64,000 nt of DNA, taken from contig NZ_MPHK01000015.1 of the NCBI RefSeq assembly GCF_001957135.1, forward strand, positions 1-64,000, given 5' to 3'. Source of the DNA: Shewanella sp. UCD-KL21 (lineage in GTDB: Bacteria > Pseudomonadota > Gammaproteobacteria > Enterobacterales > Shewanellaceae). The position numbers and the translations under genes are program-made. This document shows positions 35,434 to 44,276 of this stretch, piece after piece. Positions within the stretch are counted from its first letter, which is position 1; every line of letters begins with the position of its first letter. The notes under the pieces are model-generated. The model worked only from the letters and a program-made list of their open reading frames with translations, was not told the origin of the DNA and made no database searches.

Positions 35434-36571
35434 TTTTTTATACTTGCTTTACGCAGTTCCTTCATGCTGTTTTTGTTCGTTAACTAAGGCTGTAAACTGA
35501 GCTAGTTAACTCGCAACAATTCTTTTAGGGCAACTTTTATAAAAATGCTAATCAACTTGAGCAAAGCTGTGCTCAGTGTTTTATATTTTTAAGCTGCAGG
35601 TTAAAAATTGGCCATTTGGCTTAATATCGGCCATGCAACTTTTTCCTGAATTAATTTTTGTATTTTATTATTTAGTATTTGATAACAATATAAAAATTTT
35701 AATTTTTCACTACTATATATAATATCTTTTTTCTGCAGGTGAGTATCAATAAATTTACTTAACTTTACTAACTTATTGTTATCGGTTTGGTAACATTTGC
35801 TGGTACAGGTATCTGGGTATGTCGAATTACGTAAAGCTGCATAAATCGTTAAGCAGGCATAAAAGTTAATAAAAAAGCGATAAGATCTATATCAAAGATT
35901 GCTAATTTACTTTACTAGCTTCACAACATTATGACAGAAAATTTGGTTTGTTCAATCAAAGCTGTATAAGTAGCGTTGTTGTGGCTAAACTTCTGTTTAA
36001 AAAGGGTAAATTATTAAGTCTTTGTCACGCAAAGAACACTTTGGCTTGTGATTTTGTTAATATTTACTCGTGTTTTTTTGTTTAAATGCACCCTTGGGTA
36101 ATCTGATTAATTGTTTATTTCATCTTTTTAAAGTAGTCGTTGCTAATATAGTTTGTTAAGTGTTTTTACCATGGTGAAAACGCCTTAAAAAAGTCGGTAA
36201 ATGTTAAAGGCATCATCATTCATGAGTAAGTTATTTGCATTCATAAGTAAGTTATTTGTATTCATTTTATGTAATTAACAGCCATTTTTAATCTAACTGG
36301 TTAAGATCACATTATTGACTGGATAGGTATTTGCAGCTTCACAAAAACAACCAATATATATGCCTATAACGTATAAAGGCGTTGATAATATCGTTTATAC
36401 TAGTCTGTTAGTAAATAACATAAGGTTAAAGGTTAAATAGCAGAATTTTCTGCGATAGATACCTTGTGCCTGTGCCATTTTTAGTGCTGTTAATGCGACT
36501 TAGTTACTCAAACTGCGTTAATCAGATGAATTCTTGGCGCTAACTTAATCATTGAAATAGAGAACAAACTA
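35434..36571. other. Very long AT-rich intergenic region
   Basis: About 1.1 kb without a supported gene. It must contain the promoter of the GGDEF pair and of the next gene. It holds a 21-bp tandem repeat at 36218-36259. No RNA gene was recognised, but a small RNA cannot be excluded. Confidence 0.45.
36218..36259 (+). repeat. Two tandem copies of a 21-bp unit
   Basis: attcatgagtaagttatttgc and a second copy differing at two positions, followed by a partial third (attcat). Confidence 0.85.
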
Positions 36572-37006
36572 ATGAGTCAACTAAGCGAAGAGTATAGAGC
36601 AACAGCAAAGCAGATTTCTTTTAATGTCGCTAATAAAGTGCTGCCGATGGATAAATTACCAGAGACTTTACTTGAGGCTTATGAAGGTTTGTTTAATGAG
36701 CTAATTGAAGACAAGGCTGAGTTATTTGCTAAAAGCTGGCAAGCAATGCCCGCGAGTGCACAAAAATTACTGCCCAAGGCGGAGTTTCATGGTTTTTATA
36801 TTGCTAATGCGTGGATGCAGTTAAGCCGTGTTGCCCAAGAAATTGCAGATGAGGCTGAGTCAGAAAAAGAAATTGATGAAAAAGAATATGATGGTGTGTT
36901 TGGCCGCTTGGCAGAGCAATCATTAAAAGAAAGTATTAGAAAATTAAAAAAAGCACGTACAGATCGCTCAATGCTTAATAGCTTTAAACAAGTTATGTCT
37001 GCTTAA
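36572..37006 (+). CDS. Helical protein of unknown function
   Basis: 144 residues, predicted all-helical and acidic, with no signal or membrane segment. It is followed by the Crp/Fnr gene 30 bp later on the same strand, so the two very likely form an operon and it may share that regulator's pathway. I do not recognise a family. Confidence 0.6.
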   Translation: MSQLSEEYRATAKQISFNVANKVLPMDKLPETLLEAYEGLFNELIEDKAELFAKSWQAMPASAQKLLPKAEFHGFYIANAWMQLSRVAQEIADEAESEKEIDEKEYDGVFGRLAEQSLKESIRKLKKARTDRSMLNSFKQVMSA

Positions 37007-37036
37007 CGCTTGCTGAAATGTTTGATTGGAGAATAA

Positions 37037-37720
37037 ATGACACTCGCGTTACGTAAACAGATAAATTGGCCTTGTGAACTGAGCGAAAGAACCAAAGCTG
37101 AGATCATGGATATTGCTGTCGATAATCAAGGTATTGAGAAATACAGTAGCCTACTGGCTGATGACAGTGAACGGGGGTATTTTTACTGTATCAATGGTCT
37201 GGGCACATTTGCCACCACCAGTGCGGATAACCGCCCTTTAGCGAGTTTTATATTTGGTAAAGAAATGTGGATTGGGGCTGTAGCGGTTGAGATTTTCCCT
37301 AAAATCAGTCTTTATACCAATGAACTGGAACCGATCAACAGCTTGTTTTTCCCTAAATGTGAATTAACTGAGTTAGCTAACATTAACCCTGAGATTTATA
37401 AGTTTATTTATAGCATTATGCGCCGCAATACTCCTAAACTGGTTCAAGGTATGCACTTGTCATTTTATGGTATTGAAGAACGTATCATCCATTTTTTATT
37501 GGAATTAGTACGTGCTAAACGCATGATTGATTTACCTGCTATCGAACTAAAAATCACCCAGCAGCAACTCAGTGAAATTGCCAATGTAAGCCGCCCTCGA
37601 GTCAATGAAGTACTCAACAAGTTGGCTGAAGATGGCTATATTGATTTAGTCAGAGGCAAGATGATTATTTTAGATTATACAAGGTTATCAGAGTTATTAG
37701 CGCTAAGAGTGACTATGTAA
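37037..37720 (+). CDS. Crp/Fnr-family transcription regulator
   Basis: 227 residues. The N-terminal beta-barrel sensor (about 1-130) lacks both the cAMP phosphate-binding motif and FNR cysteines, so neither ligand is supported. The long dimerisation helix (YGIEERIIHFLLELVRAKRM) leads to a helix-turn-helix TQQQLSEIANVSRPRVNEVLNKLAEDGYI. The recognition helix SRPRVNEVL differs from E-x-x-S-R of Crp, so targets are unknown. The stop codon lies in the first of three tandem 17-bp repeats. Confidence 0.8.
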   Translation: MTLALRKQINWPCELSERTKAEIMDIAVDNQGIEKYSSLLADDSERGYFYCINGLGTFATTSADNRPLASFIFGKEMWIGAVAVEIFPKISLYTNELEPINSLFFPKCELTELANINPEIYKFIYSIMRRNTPKLVQGMHLSFYGIEERIIHFLLELVRAKRMIDLPAIELKITQQQLSEIANVSRPRVNEVLNKLAEDGYIDLVRGKMIILDYTRLSELLALRVTM

Positions 37721-37757
37721 TACGAGTGATTATGTAAAACGAATGACTATGTAATAC
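37707..37757 (+). repeat. Three tandem 17-bp repeats over the Crp-like stop codon
   Basis: Units at 37707, 37724 and 37741 (gagtgactatgtaatac with 1-2 changes). The first includes the last codons and stop of the Crp/Fnr gene. Confidence 0.88.
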
Positions 37758-37833
37758 GAGTAAATTGGCACAAAATTGACGCCTTTATCCTTGCTTTTAG
37801 GGTTGTTTTGAGCTGGCGTTAAGTGAAAAAAAA

Positions 37834-37855
37834 GGGCCTTCTTTGTAGAAGGCCC
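37834..37855 (-). terminator. Terminator of the sigma/anti-sigma/DUF4097 operon
   Basis: Stem GGGCCTTCT / AGAAGGCCC with a 4-nt loop; on the reverse strand it is followed by eight T residues. Confidence 0.9.
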
Positions 37856-37878
37856 AAACACTAGTTTGGAACGCTATT

Positions 37879-37977
37879 CTAGTGTAGTTTACGACGACGC
37901 GATGCGCCTAATGCGCCGAGTAATATCAGACTTAAGATCCCCATGCTAGCGTAGCTGCAGCCTCTATATGTAGCCTG
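37879..37977 (-). pseudogene. Orphan C-terminal sorting-signal-like tail
   Basis: Between the DUF4097 stop and the operon terminator a short reverse-strand frame reads GCSYASMGILSLILLGALG then ASRRRKLH and stop. A small-residue motif, a hydrophobic helix and a terminal Arg cluster are the layout of GlyGly-CTERM/rhombosortase-type signals. It has no start of its own. Deleting one copy of the 20-bp duplication puts it in frame with DUF4097, though a TAG still lies between them. Confidence 0.6.
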
Positions 37978-38007
37978 AAGATAAAAAATGTAGCCTGAAG
38001 ATAAAAA
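37968..38007. repeat. Perfect 20-bp tandem duplication
   Basis: atgtagcctgaagataaaaa occurs twice without change just after the DUF4097 stop; 20 bp shifts the frame by two. Confidence 0.95.
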
Positions 38008-38009
38008 CG

Positions 38010-38981
38010 CTACTTCAATTCGATATTGCCGCTTATGGTATTAACGCTAAATTTACCCGTGGCATCGCCGGTTGTAAATTGGATGCTTTCTCTTGCTGAA
38101 TACTTAGCTTCTAACGGTTTATCATCGGTTAATTCGTTATTAATATCGCCACCAGGGCCGCCATCAATCTCAAATGTCAGGTTAGGCATTTGGGTGAATT
38201 TGACTTCAACATCACCGCTAACCGTATCAAATGATGCCTTAGTGACTTTGGCGCTTAAACTGATGTCGATATCGCCACTGACACTGACAATTTTGATTTT
38301 TTCTACCGCGCTAAAGTTGCCTTCAATATCACCTGATACTTGATCGATACTAAGCTTAGTGACTTGGTTATCTTTAGACTCTAACTCGCCACTGACGAGG
38401 CGATACTGAGCTTTGCCTGCAGAGCTTTTGTCTTTGATATCGCCAGAAACGGTTTCTAATTCAAGTTTGCCATTGAGCTTGTCTGACTCAATATTGCCAG
38501 ACACCGTATGCAGTTTTATGTCGCCATCCATTTGCTCAGCTTTTAAGTTACCACTGACTAATGCCAAGTCTATTTGGCCTGACAGATTTTCAACCTTGTA
38601 ATCTGCTGAAACCCCTTCAGCTTCAAGCATTAGCTTTATGGGTAATTTGATGACTAAATTTGAGCCATCTTCATTATTACCCCGATAGCTTTTGGGTAGC
38701 TTATCTTCAATAGTGATTTGATTGCCTTTTTGCTCAAAGATAAACCCTTCAGACAATTCATCTAACTGGCCGGAAACTGTGATGAGGTCTTTGTCCCAGC
38801 CGACGAGCTCAACTTTGCCGCGCTGCACCTTTAGCTCTATTTGTGGCTTTGCATTAACCGTCATTTCTTTTTCAATAGATTGCGCTGCAAAGGCCATTGT
38901 TGATGTTATGAGTGTTGTCGTGAATAGCAGACTGCGGCCAATGATAAGTCGGCTGATAAACTGACTAGTTTGATTGTTCAT
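38010..38981 (-). CDS. DUF4097 beta-strand repeat exported protein
   Basis: 323 residues. Signal peptide about residues 1-32 (ending MAFAAQ). The mature part is a beta-helix-like series of repeats around the phrase VSGDI/VSGNI (for example HTVSGNIES, ETVSGDIKD, VSVSGDIDIS), typical of DUF4097 proteins. It overlaps the anti-sigma gene by 4 bp, so it is the third gene of the sigma operon. It may be an envelope-stress output or sensor. A terminal anchor may have been lost (see the tail at 37879-37977). Confidence 0.85.
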   Translation of the reverse strand: MNNQTSQFISRLIIGRSLLFTTTLITSTMAFAAQSIEKEMTVNAKPQIELKVQRGKVELVGWDKDLITVSGQLDELSEGFIFEQKGNQITIEDKLPKSYRGNNEDGSNLVIKLPIKLMLEAEGVSADYKVENLSGQIDLALVSGNLKAEQMDGDIKLHTVSGNIESDKLNGKLELETVSGDIKDKSSAGKAQYRLVSGELESKDNQVTKLSIDQVSGDIEGNFSAVEKIKIVSVSGDIDISLSAKVTKASFDTVSGDVEVKFTQMPNLTFEIDGGPGGDINNELTDDKPLEAKYSARESIQFTTGDATGKFSVNTISGNIELK

Positions 38982-39592
38982 ATGGTATTTCCTTGAGTCG
39001 ATGGAGTCGTGTTAATTGGGGTGCGTTGCTGTTGTTGTAATAGCTGTATTTCGCGCTTCATTACCCATAACCATAAATCCCACATTTGCTTGTTATTGGG
39101 ATCGCTTCTAAGGGTTTTTTGGATCTCTTTTGATGCAAGCTGCAGTTCGCTATAACCTTTATTGAACGGATTAGTCAGATCATCAAGCTGCATACCTACA
39201 GTAAATTTGTTGTCATCAAAGCCATTAACTTGCTGTTGATGGGTCAGGGCTATTTGATCTACCAAGGCAATTAAATCTTCAGTGGATTGATTGCTAAGGG
39301 CATGAGTGACGGTAATAGGCTCAAGGCTTGGGTTTTGTGCTGTAGGGCTTGTTAATAGCCAACCAAATAGCAGCACAAAGCCAACACTTGCGGCAGCGGC
39401 AAGATGTCGCCAGTATTGCGACTTAGGGCTGCGGTACTGAGTTGTTGCATCAGTTTGGTTTGCTGCCACTGAAGAATTTGTGGGGGCGCTTATTTGCGCC
39501 TCAATATCTTGCCATAGATCTTTGTTTGGTGAGATCTCTTTTGGCAAGCTATCAATGAGCCTTGTTAATTGTTGTTGATTGCTATTTTTCAT
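38978..39592 (-). CDS. Putative anti-sigma factor, single membrane segment
   Basis: 204 residues. The cytoplasmic N-terminal part (about 1-68) is followed by one transmembrane helix (HLAAAASVGFVLLFGWLLTS) and a periplasmic helical C-terminal part rich in Gln. Gene order, 4-bp overlaps with the ECF sigma gene upstream and with DUF4097 downstream, and topology all indicate a membrane anti-sigma factor. It lacks a clear zinc-binding ZAS motif. Confidence 0.75.
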   Translation of the reverse strand: MKNSNQQQLTRLIDSLPKEISPNKDLWQDIEAQISAPTNSSVAANQTDATTQYRSPKSQYWRHLAAAASVGFVLLFGWLLTSPTAQNPSLEPITVTHALSNQSTEDLIALVDQIALTHQQQVNGFDDNKFTVGMQLDDLTNPFNKGYSELQLASKEIQKTLRSDPNNKQMWDLWLWVMKREIQLLQQQQRTPINTTPSTQGNTI

Positions 39593-40215
39593 GCCAACAT
39601 CTCCTGCAGCATCTGCTTTGCTCTGTGGTACTGGGCTTTACTGGTGCCGACGGCAATATCCAAAATTTGCGAAACTTCATCATGTTGATAGCCTTCAATG
39701 GCGCACAGTACAAACACCACGCGGGTGCGTTGTGGCAGTTGCATAATTAATTTATCAAGGCGGTGATACTCTTGATGGCCGTTTTGCGTTTGATGATTTT
39801 CGCTGAGACTTTGATGGTGTTCACTCAAGCTTGATTCTGGTAAAAACCGATGCCAAAAGCGCTGCTTTGCTTTCATGCTGTTAATGGCTTGGTGAACACA
39901 CAGCTTATATAACCAAGTCGTAAACTGACTGTCGCCATTAAACTGATCGAGCTTTTGCCATAACCTGACAAAGCAGTCTTGGCAAATTTCATCGGCATGA
40001 TCGGCGCTGCCACTTAAGCGCAAACAAATTGCATACACACGGCCTTGATGGCGCTGATAAAGTCGCTTAAACGCTGCTTTATCGCCGGTCTTAGCCTTCG
40101 CCACTAAAGCGTCATCTAAGCTGACACTATTGATTGCATCAGCTTCAGCAGCGCCAGTATTGCTGCTGAATTGACTATCAATGTCTGTGATATTGTTTGG
40201 GGTTAAGTTCACCAA
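39589..40215 (-). CDS. ECF-type RNA polymerase sigma factor
   Basis: 208 residues. Region 2 shows AFKRLYQRHQGRVYAICLRLSG and DEICQDCFVRLWQKLDQFNGDSQFTTWLYKLCVHQAIN; region 4 shows LPQRTRVVFVLCAIEGYQHDEVSQILDIAVGTSKAQYHRAKQML. The N-terminal 35 residues are an uncharacterised extension. First gene of a three-gene operon with the anti-sigma factor and DUF4097 protein; it probably controls its own promoter. The signal is unknown. Confidence 0.9.
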   Translation of the reverse strand: MVNLTPNNITDIDSQFSSNTGAAEADAINSVSLDDALVAKAKTGDKAAFKRLYQRHQGRVYAICLRLSGSADHADEICQDCFVRLWQKLDQFNGDSQFTTWLYKLCVHQAINSMKAKQRFWHRFLPESSLSEHHQSLSENHQTQNGHQEYHRLDKLIMQLPQRTRVVFVLCAIEGYQHDEVSQILDIAVGTSKAQYHRAKQMLQEMLA

Positions 40216-40410
40216 TCATTCCAATTTGATGTGAGTTACTAGATTAGACATTAGCAAGTTGCTAAAAGGTTTACTCGATTAAATAAAATATTTTTGATGA
40301 TGGCATGGCGGAGTCAAAAGCTGAAGAGCTGCTTGAGTGAGGTTATTTGTGAAAGCTTAACAGTGAAAAGTTGCAGGATAGGGAAGTCGCGCAATTTAAA
40401 TGGGGTATAT

Positions 40411-40445
40411 AAAAACAAAAATGCCCAATGATGAATTGGGCATTT
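40411..40445 (-). terminator. Terminator of rpiA
   Basis: Stem AAATGCCCAAT / ATTGGGCATTT, followed on the reverse strand by TTTTTGTTTTT. Confidence 0.88.
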
Positions 40446-40469
40446 AATGAATCTGGCTAGTCAGTTGAG

Positions 40470-41132
40470 CTATTTGGCAATAATCGTGTTAACGCCATCT
40501 GGGCTACCCACTAACAATACATCAGCGCCGCGGTTAGCAAATAAACCATTAGTGACCACACCAACAATATCATTTAATTGCTTTTCTAAGGTTTTAGGAT
40601 CAAGAATGCGGTAGTTGTACATGTCTAAAATCACATTACCATTGTCAGTGACGACACCTTCACGGTAAACCGGGTCACCACCTAATTTTACTAATTCACG
40701 GGCAACGTAAGAGCGCGCCATTGGGATCACTTCAATAGGCAGTGGAAACTCACCTAAAATCTCAACTTGCTTGGTATTATCAACAATACAAACAAACTTT
40801 TTAGCCACAGCCGCGACAATTTTTTCACGGGTTAATGCCGCGCCGCCGCCTTTAATCATGTCCATATGGTCATTGATTTCATCGGCGCCATCAACGTAGA
40901 CAGATAGATCTGAGACACTATTGAGATCAAATACTTCAATGCCTAAATCTTTTAGTTTTTGGGTTGAGGCTTCAGAGCTTGATACCGCGCCCTCAATGTC
41001 ATCTTTCATTGTCGCTAACGCATCAATAAAGTGATTAACCGTTGAACCTGTTCCAACACCAACAATTGAACCTTCTTCAACATATTTTAGTGCAGCCCAT
41101 CCAGCGGCTTTTTTCATTTCGTCTTGGGTCAT
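40470..41132 (-). CDS. rpiA: Ribose-5-phosphate isomerase A
   Basis: About 220 residues from the ATG at 41132 ([17 protein letters not shown]), matching the E. coli length; seven extra codons upstream are unlikely. Substrate-binding motifs are [22 protein letters not shown] and [10 protein letters not shown]. It interconverts ribose-5-phosphate and ribulose-5-phosphate in the pentose phosphate pathway. Cytoplasmic, single gene. Confidence 0.97.
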   Translation of the reverse strand: MTQDEMKKAAGWAALKYVEEGSIVGVGTGSTVNHFIDALATMKDDIEGAVSSSEASTQKLKDLGIEVFDLNSVSDLSVYVDGADEINDHMDMIKGGGAALTREKIVAAVAKKFVCIVDNTKQVEILGEFPLPIEVIPMARSYVARELVKLGGDPVYREGVVTDNGNVILDMYNYRILDPKTLEKQLNDIVGVVTNGLFANRGADVLLVGSPDGVNTIIAK

Positions 41133-41637
41133 ATCAACATCCTGAGGTGGCAATCTACCAATGGTAAGTAATAAATTTGGTTAAGTATAACAAATGCTAA
41201 GCCATAGCAGGTACGTTGTTGGCTGATTTTATTAACTGGCAGTTACACGAATCGTTACACTCAAGAGTTATAAGCGTATTGCCATATGGCCGAGAAAATC
41301 AGCATGAAGGAGTGATAAAGCTTAATAGACAAGAAGAAGCTGCATTTTTTATCGCGATATTAAACTGGCAAAAAACCATTTGTATCAAAATCTGTGCAAT
41401 GTTTGATACAAAACAATGTGACTTACCGCAACCTTAATCGCTATTGCTGGTGTGGGGGCTTAATTTAATCGAATGGCTCGTTAACCTATCTTATTTATAT
41501 AAATAAACAGTGACTTAAGTCGCATAAATGGCATTTGTGATTACGATGGACTTAATCGGAATTTACCGTTTTAACCTTAGATATAGAGCAATTAAGATGG
41601 TTGCTATTAAACCATACAATAAACAAGGTTATTTATT
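41133..41637. other. Intergenic region between rpiA and ccpA
   Basis: About 505 bp, divergent promoters for rpiA and ccpA. The open frame at 41216-41437 has no ribosome site or recognisable domain. No clear FNR or CRP site was found. Confidence 0.45.
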
Positions 41638-42627
41638 ATGACTAAGCTGACCACCGTTGCTGTAATGCTAGCTTCGATTTTTTCTATTTCAACTTCTCAG
41701 GCCAGCGAGCCCATTGAAGTCATTAAGCCTGCGGTGATCACCGAGCCTGAAAAAGTTGAGTTAGGTAAAATGCTTTTCTTTGAGCCACGCCTATCAATGT
41801 CTGGTTTTATCTCATGTAACTCATGTCATAACTTGTCTCTTGGTGGTGTTGATGCCCTACCAACATCGATTGGTCACGAGTGGCAACAAGGCCCAATAAA
41901 CTCGCCTACAGTTTTAAATGCTGATTATATGTTGGCACAATTTTGGGATGGCCGCGCTGCAACCTTAAAAGAGCAAGCGGCGGGTCCTATCGATAATCCA
42001 AAAGAAATGGGCTATACCCATGAACTCGCGGTAGATACGATTGCATCAATGCCAGCATATGTTGCCCGCTTTAACGACATTTATGGTTCAAACGAAGTCA
42101 ACATCGACCGTATTACTGATGCTATAGCGACATTTGAAAAAACCTTAGTAACCCCAAATAGCCCATTTGATAAATACTTAGAAGGCGATAAAAAAGCCAT
42201 CTCTGCTGATGCGCAAACGGGTTATCAGTTATTTAAAGACAAAGGTTGTGTCGCATGTCATAACGGCCCTGCAGTTGGCGGCACTATGTACATGAAAATG
42301 GGCTTAATCAAACCATTCCACACTGACAACCCAGCGGAAGGGCGTAAAGGGGTAACCGGTAAAGAAGCTGATAAGTTCGTCTTTAAAGTACCAACCTTAC
42401 GTAACATTGAGCTTACCTACCCATACTTCCATGACGGTAGCGTATGGAACCTGGATGAAGCGGTTAATACCATGGCCGACATTCAACTAGGGCAAAAAAT
42501 GTCAGCTAAAGAAACTGCACAAATGGTTGAGTTTTTGAAGAGTTTAACCGGTGAGCAGCCACAAATTATGTTGCCGATTTTACCGCCTTCAAATGCGAAG
42601 ACACCGCGTCCAGTTCCGTTTAAATAA
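41638..42627 (+). CDS. ccpA: Di-haem cytochrome c peroxidase
   Basis: 329 residues, signal peptide cleaved near SQA. Two c-haem motifs, CNSCH (about residue 60) and CVACH (about 205). Typical segments are GKMLFFEPRLSMSG, NSPTVLNADYMLAQFWDGRA and FKVPTLRNIELTYPYFHDGSV. It reduces hydrogen peroxide to water in the periplasm using electrons from cytochromes. In Shewanella it is FNR-controlled in anoxia; no box was confirmed here. Single gene with a terminator. Confidence 0.94.
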   Translation: MTKLTTVAVMLASIFSISTSQASEPIEVIKPAVITEPEKVELGKMLFFEPRLSMSGFISCNSCHNLSLGGVDALPTSIGHEWQQGPINSPTVLNADYMLAQFWDGRAATLKEQAAGPIDNPKEMGYTHELAVDTIASMPAYVARFNDIYGSNEVNIDRITDAIATFEKTLVTPNSPFDKYLEGDKKAISADAQTGYQLFKDKGCVACHNGPAVGGTMYMKMGLIKPFHTDNPAEGRKGVTGKEADKFVFKVPTLRNIELTYPYFHDGSVWNLDEAVNTMADIQLGQKMSAKETAQMVEFLKSLTGEQPQIMLPILPPSNAKTPRPVPFK

Positions 42628-42711
42628 TAGCGGCGTTTAAACAGTATTGAAGTCGCGATATCGCTTCAGCTTAACTTTATCGCCTAGCTGAACATTATCT
42701 GCAACTCCCTC

Positions 42712-42742
42712 AAACCTGCGCTAGTAATAGTGCAGGTTTTTT
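42712..42742 (+). terminator. Terminator after ccpA
   Basis: Stem AAACCTGC / GCAGGTTT with a 12-nt loop and a T-run. Confidence 0.82.
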
Positions 42743-42824
42743 ATTTCCCCCGCTAGTTAAGTGTGCGCTATTCATTTAGTTTAAGTGCCATTACACTGAT
42801 ATAAAAAAGTAGCAGGAACTCATT

Positions 42825-43481
42825 ATGCTTAACATGGACTTTTCTCAGCGGGTTGTAATTGATAGCAATAAACTTCAATGGGACAAAAGCCCCGCTCAAG
42901 GAGTGTGGCGTAAACGATTGGCCAGAGAAGAAGCTGAACGCGGTCATGCTACTAGCGTGGTGAAGTATGATGCAGGCGCCAGTTTTTCATCACATCCGCA
43001 TCCATTAGGTGAAGAAATATTAGTGTTATCTGGGGTGTTTTCTGATGAAACGGGTGATTATCCTGCAGGGACTTATATTCGTAATCCCGAAGGCTTTAGC
43101 CACGCGCCATTTAGCGTTCAAGGCTGTGAGTTACTGGTAAAGCTACACCAATTTCAAACCTCTGATAGCGCGCAAGTTCGTATTGATACTCACAATACAC
43201 CATGGTCAGCTGGCCAAGGTGAATTAAAGGTGATGCCGCTGCATCAACACCTTATCGAATCGACAGCATTAGTGTTTTGGCCTGCAGGTTGCCAATTTCA
43301 GCCTCATCGTCATTTTGGTGGTGAAGAAATTTACGTTATTAGCGGTGAGTTTATTGATGAATTAGGCCGTTATCCCGCAGGAACTTGGAGCCGTAGCCCG
43401 CACCTAAGTCAGCATAATCCTTATGTTGAGCAAGATACGCTTATTTGGGTGAAAGTAGGGCATTTGCTGGTGGATGAGTAA
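42825..43481 (+). CDS. Double-cupin protein, ChrR-like
   Basis: 218 residues made of two similar cupin halves: SSHPHPLGEEILVLSGVFSDETGDYPAGTYIRNP and QPHRHFGGEEIYVISGEFIDELGRYPAGTWSRSP, each with the metal-binding His/Glu set. The arrangement is that of the ChrR cupin superfamily, but the N-terminal zinc anti-sigma domain is missing and no ECF sigma gene is adjacent. It is perhaps a small metal-dependent enzyme or sensor. The two halves point to an internal duplication. Confidence 0.8.
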   Translation: MLNMDFSQRVVIDSNKLQWDKSPAQGVWRKRLAREEAERGHATSVVKYDAGASFSSHPHPLGEEILVLSGVFSDETGDYPAGTYIRNPEGFSHAPFSVQGCELLVKLHQFQTSDSAQVRIDTHNTPWSAGQGELKVMPLHQHLIESTALVFWPAGCQFQPHRHFGGEEIYVISGEFIDELGRYPAGTWSRSPHLSQHNPYVEQDTLIWVKVGHLLVDE

Positions 43482-43583
43482 GTTACGCATTTTATAAGGA
43501 CGATTGGTTACGATTTTTATAGTTTTTTTATAGTATGCATATAGGTTTTTTACGCTGTTTATGACAGCAAAACAGGATTTAAC

Positions 43584-43955
43584 ATGACTGAACTGACAAA
43601 TACCCAAGCTGATATTGTTAGCTTTATTGAAACACTGTCTCAATCAACTTCTGAACAAGCTCGCTTTGAAGATACGATGGCAATCATCGACGCCCATTAT
43701 GATTTCACCCCAAGCGCTTTTACCAATGGTAAACAAGTCAATGAAGCCGGTGAAAATTCAGGTTCTTGTAAGGTGTTTTCATTCGCGCAAATTCACCAGT
43801 TAACCCAGACTCAAACGCTGCAATTATTTGGTCAATATTATCGTGATGTTTTAGCCACACCTGAGGGCAGTGATCATCAAAATATTCGACAATTTATGCT
43901 TAATGGTTGGCAAGGGCTTGAGTTTAGTAAAATCGCGTTGGTGCAAAAAGCTTAA
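43584..43955 (+). CDS. HopJ type III effector-like family protein
   Basis: 123 residues. HIDAHYDFTPSAFTNG-type core (here IIDAHYDFTPSAFTNGKQ), then NSGSCKVFSFAQIHQLT and DHQNIRQFMLNGWQGLEF, a strong match to the HopJ family found widely in marine bacteria without type III secretion. The name is historical; its function in such bacteria is unknown and a secreted effector role is unlikely. Ribosome site AGGA precedes ATG. Confidence 0.85.
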   Translation: MTELTNTQADIVSFIETLSQSTSEQARFEDTMAIIDAHYDFTPSAFTNGKQVNEAGENSGSCKVFSFAQIHQLTQTQTLQLFGQYYRDVLATPEGSDHQNIRQFMLNGWQGLEFSKIALVQKA

Positions 43956-44276
43956 TATCCTTATTCCATTGGCTTTCACAAGTCGCTATGGGATATTTAA
44001 TCACTCAAGGGAAATCATTTGCCTTTGAGTGAATGAATTTAATTTCAATGAGTTTCTCGAATTTCAGTTTTAAACTTCCTAAAGCACTCAGCTTAATGTA
44101 ATCGCATTGATCTTTATCATCTTCAATTTGCTTAACCATTTTTGAGTCAGGTATGCAGGCACGGTTGTATTAGCCATAATTAGCTATATTTGTTATTTTT
44201 TTGTTGCGCTGAGGTCGCTAACTCTTTAGGTTTGGTCAAGATCATTTCTGTTAGGCTTTCCTTTAAAGGTTTTACA

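Noticed and set aside
41216..41437. 73-codon gene between rpiA and ccpA
   Set aside because: No ribosome site, no recognised domain.
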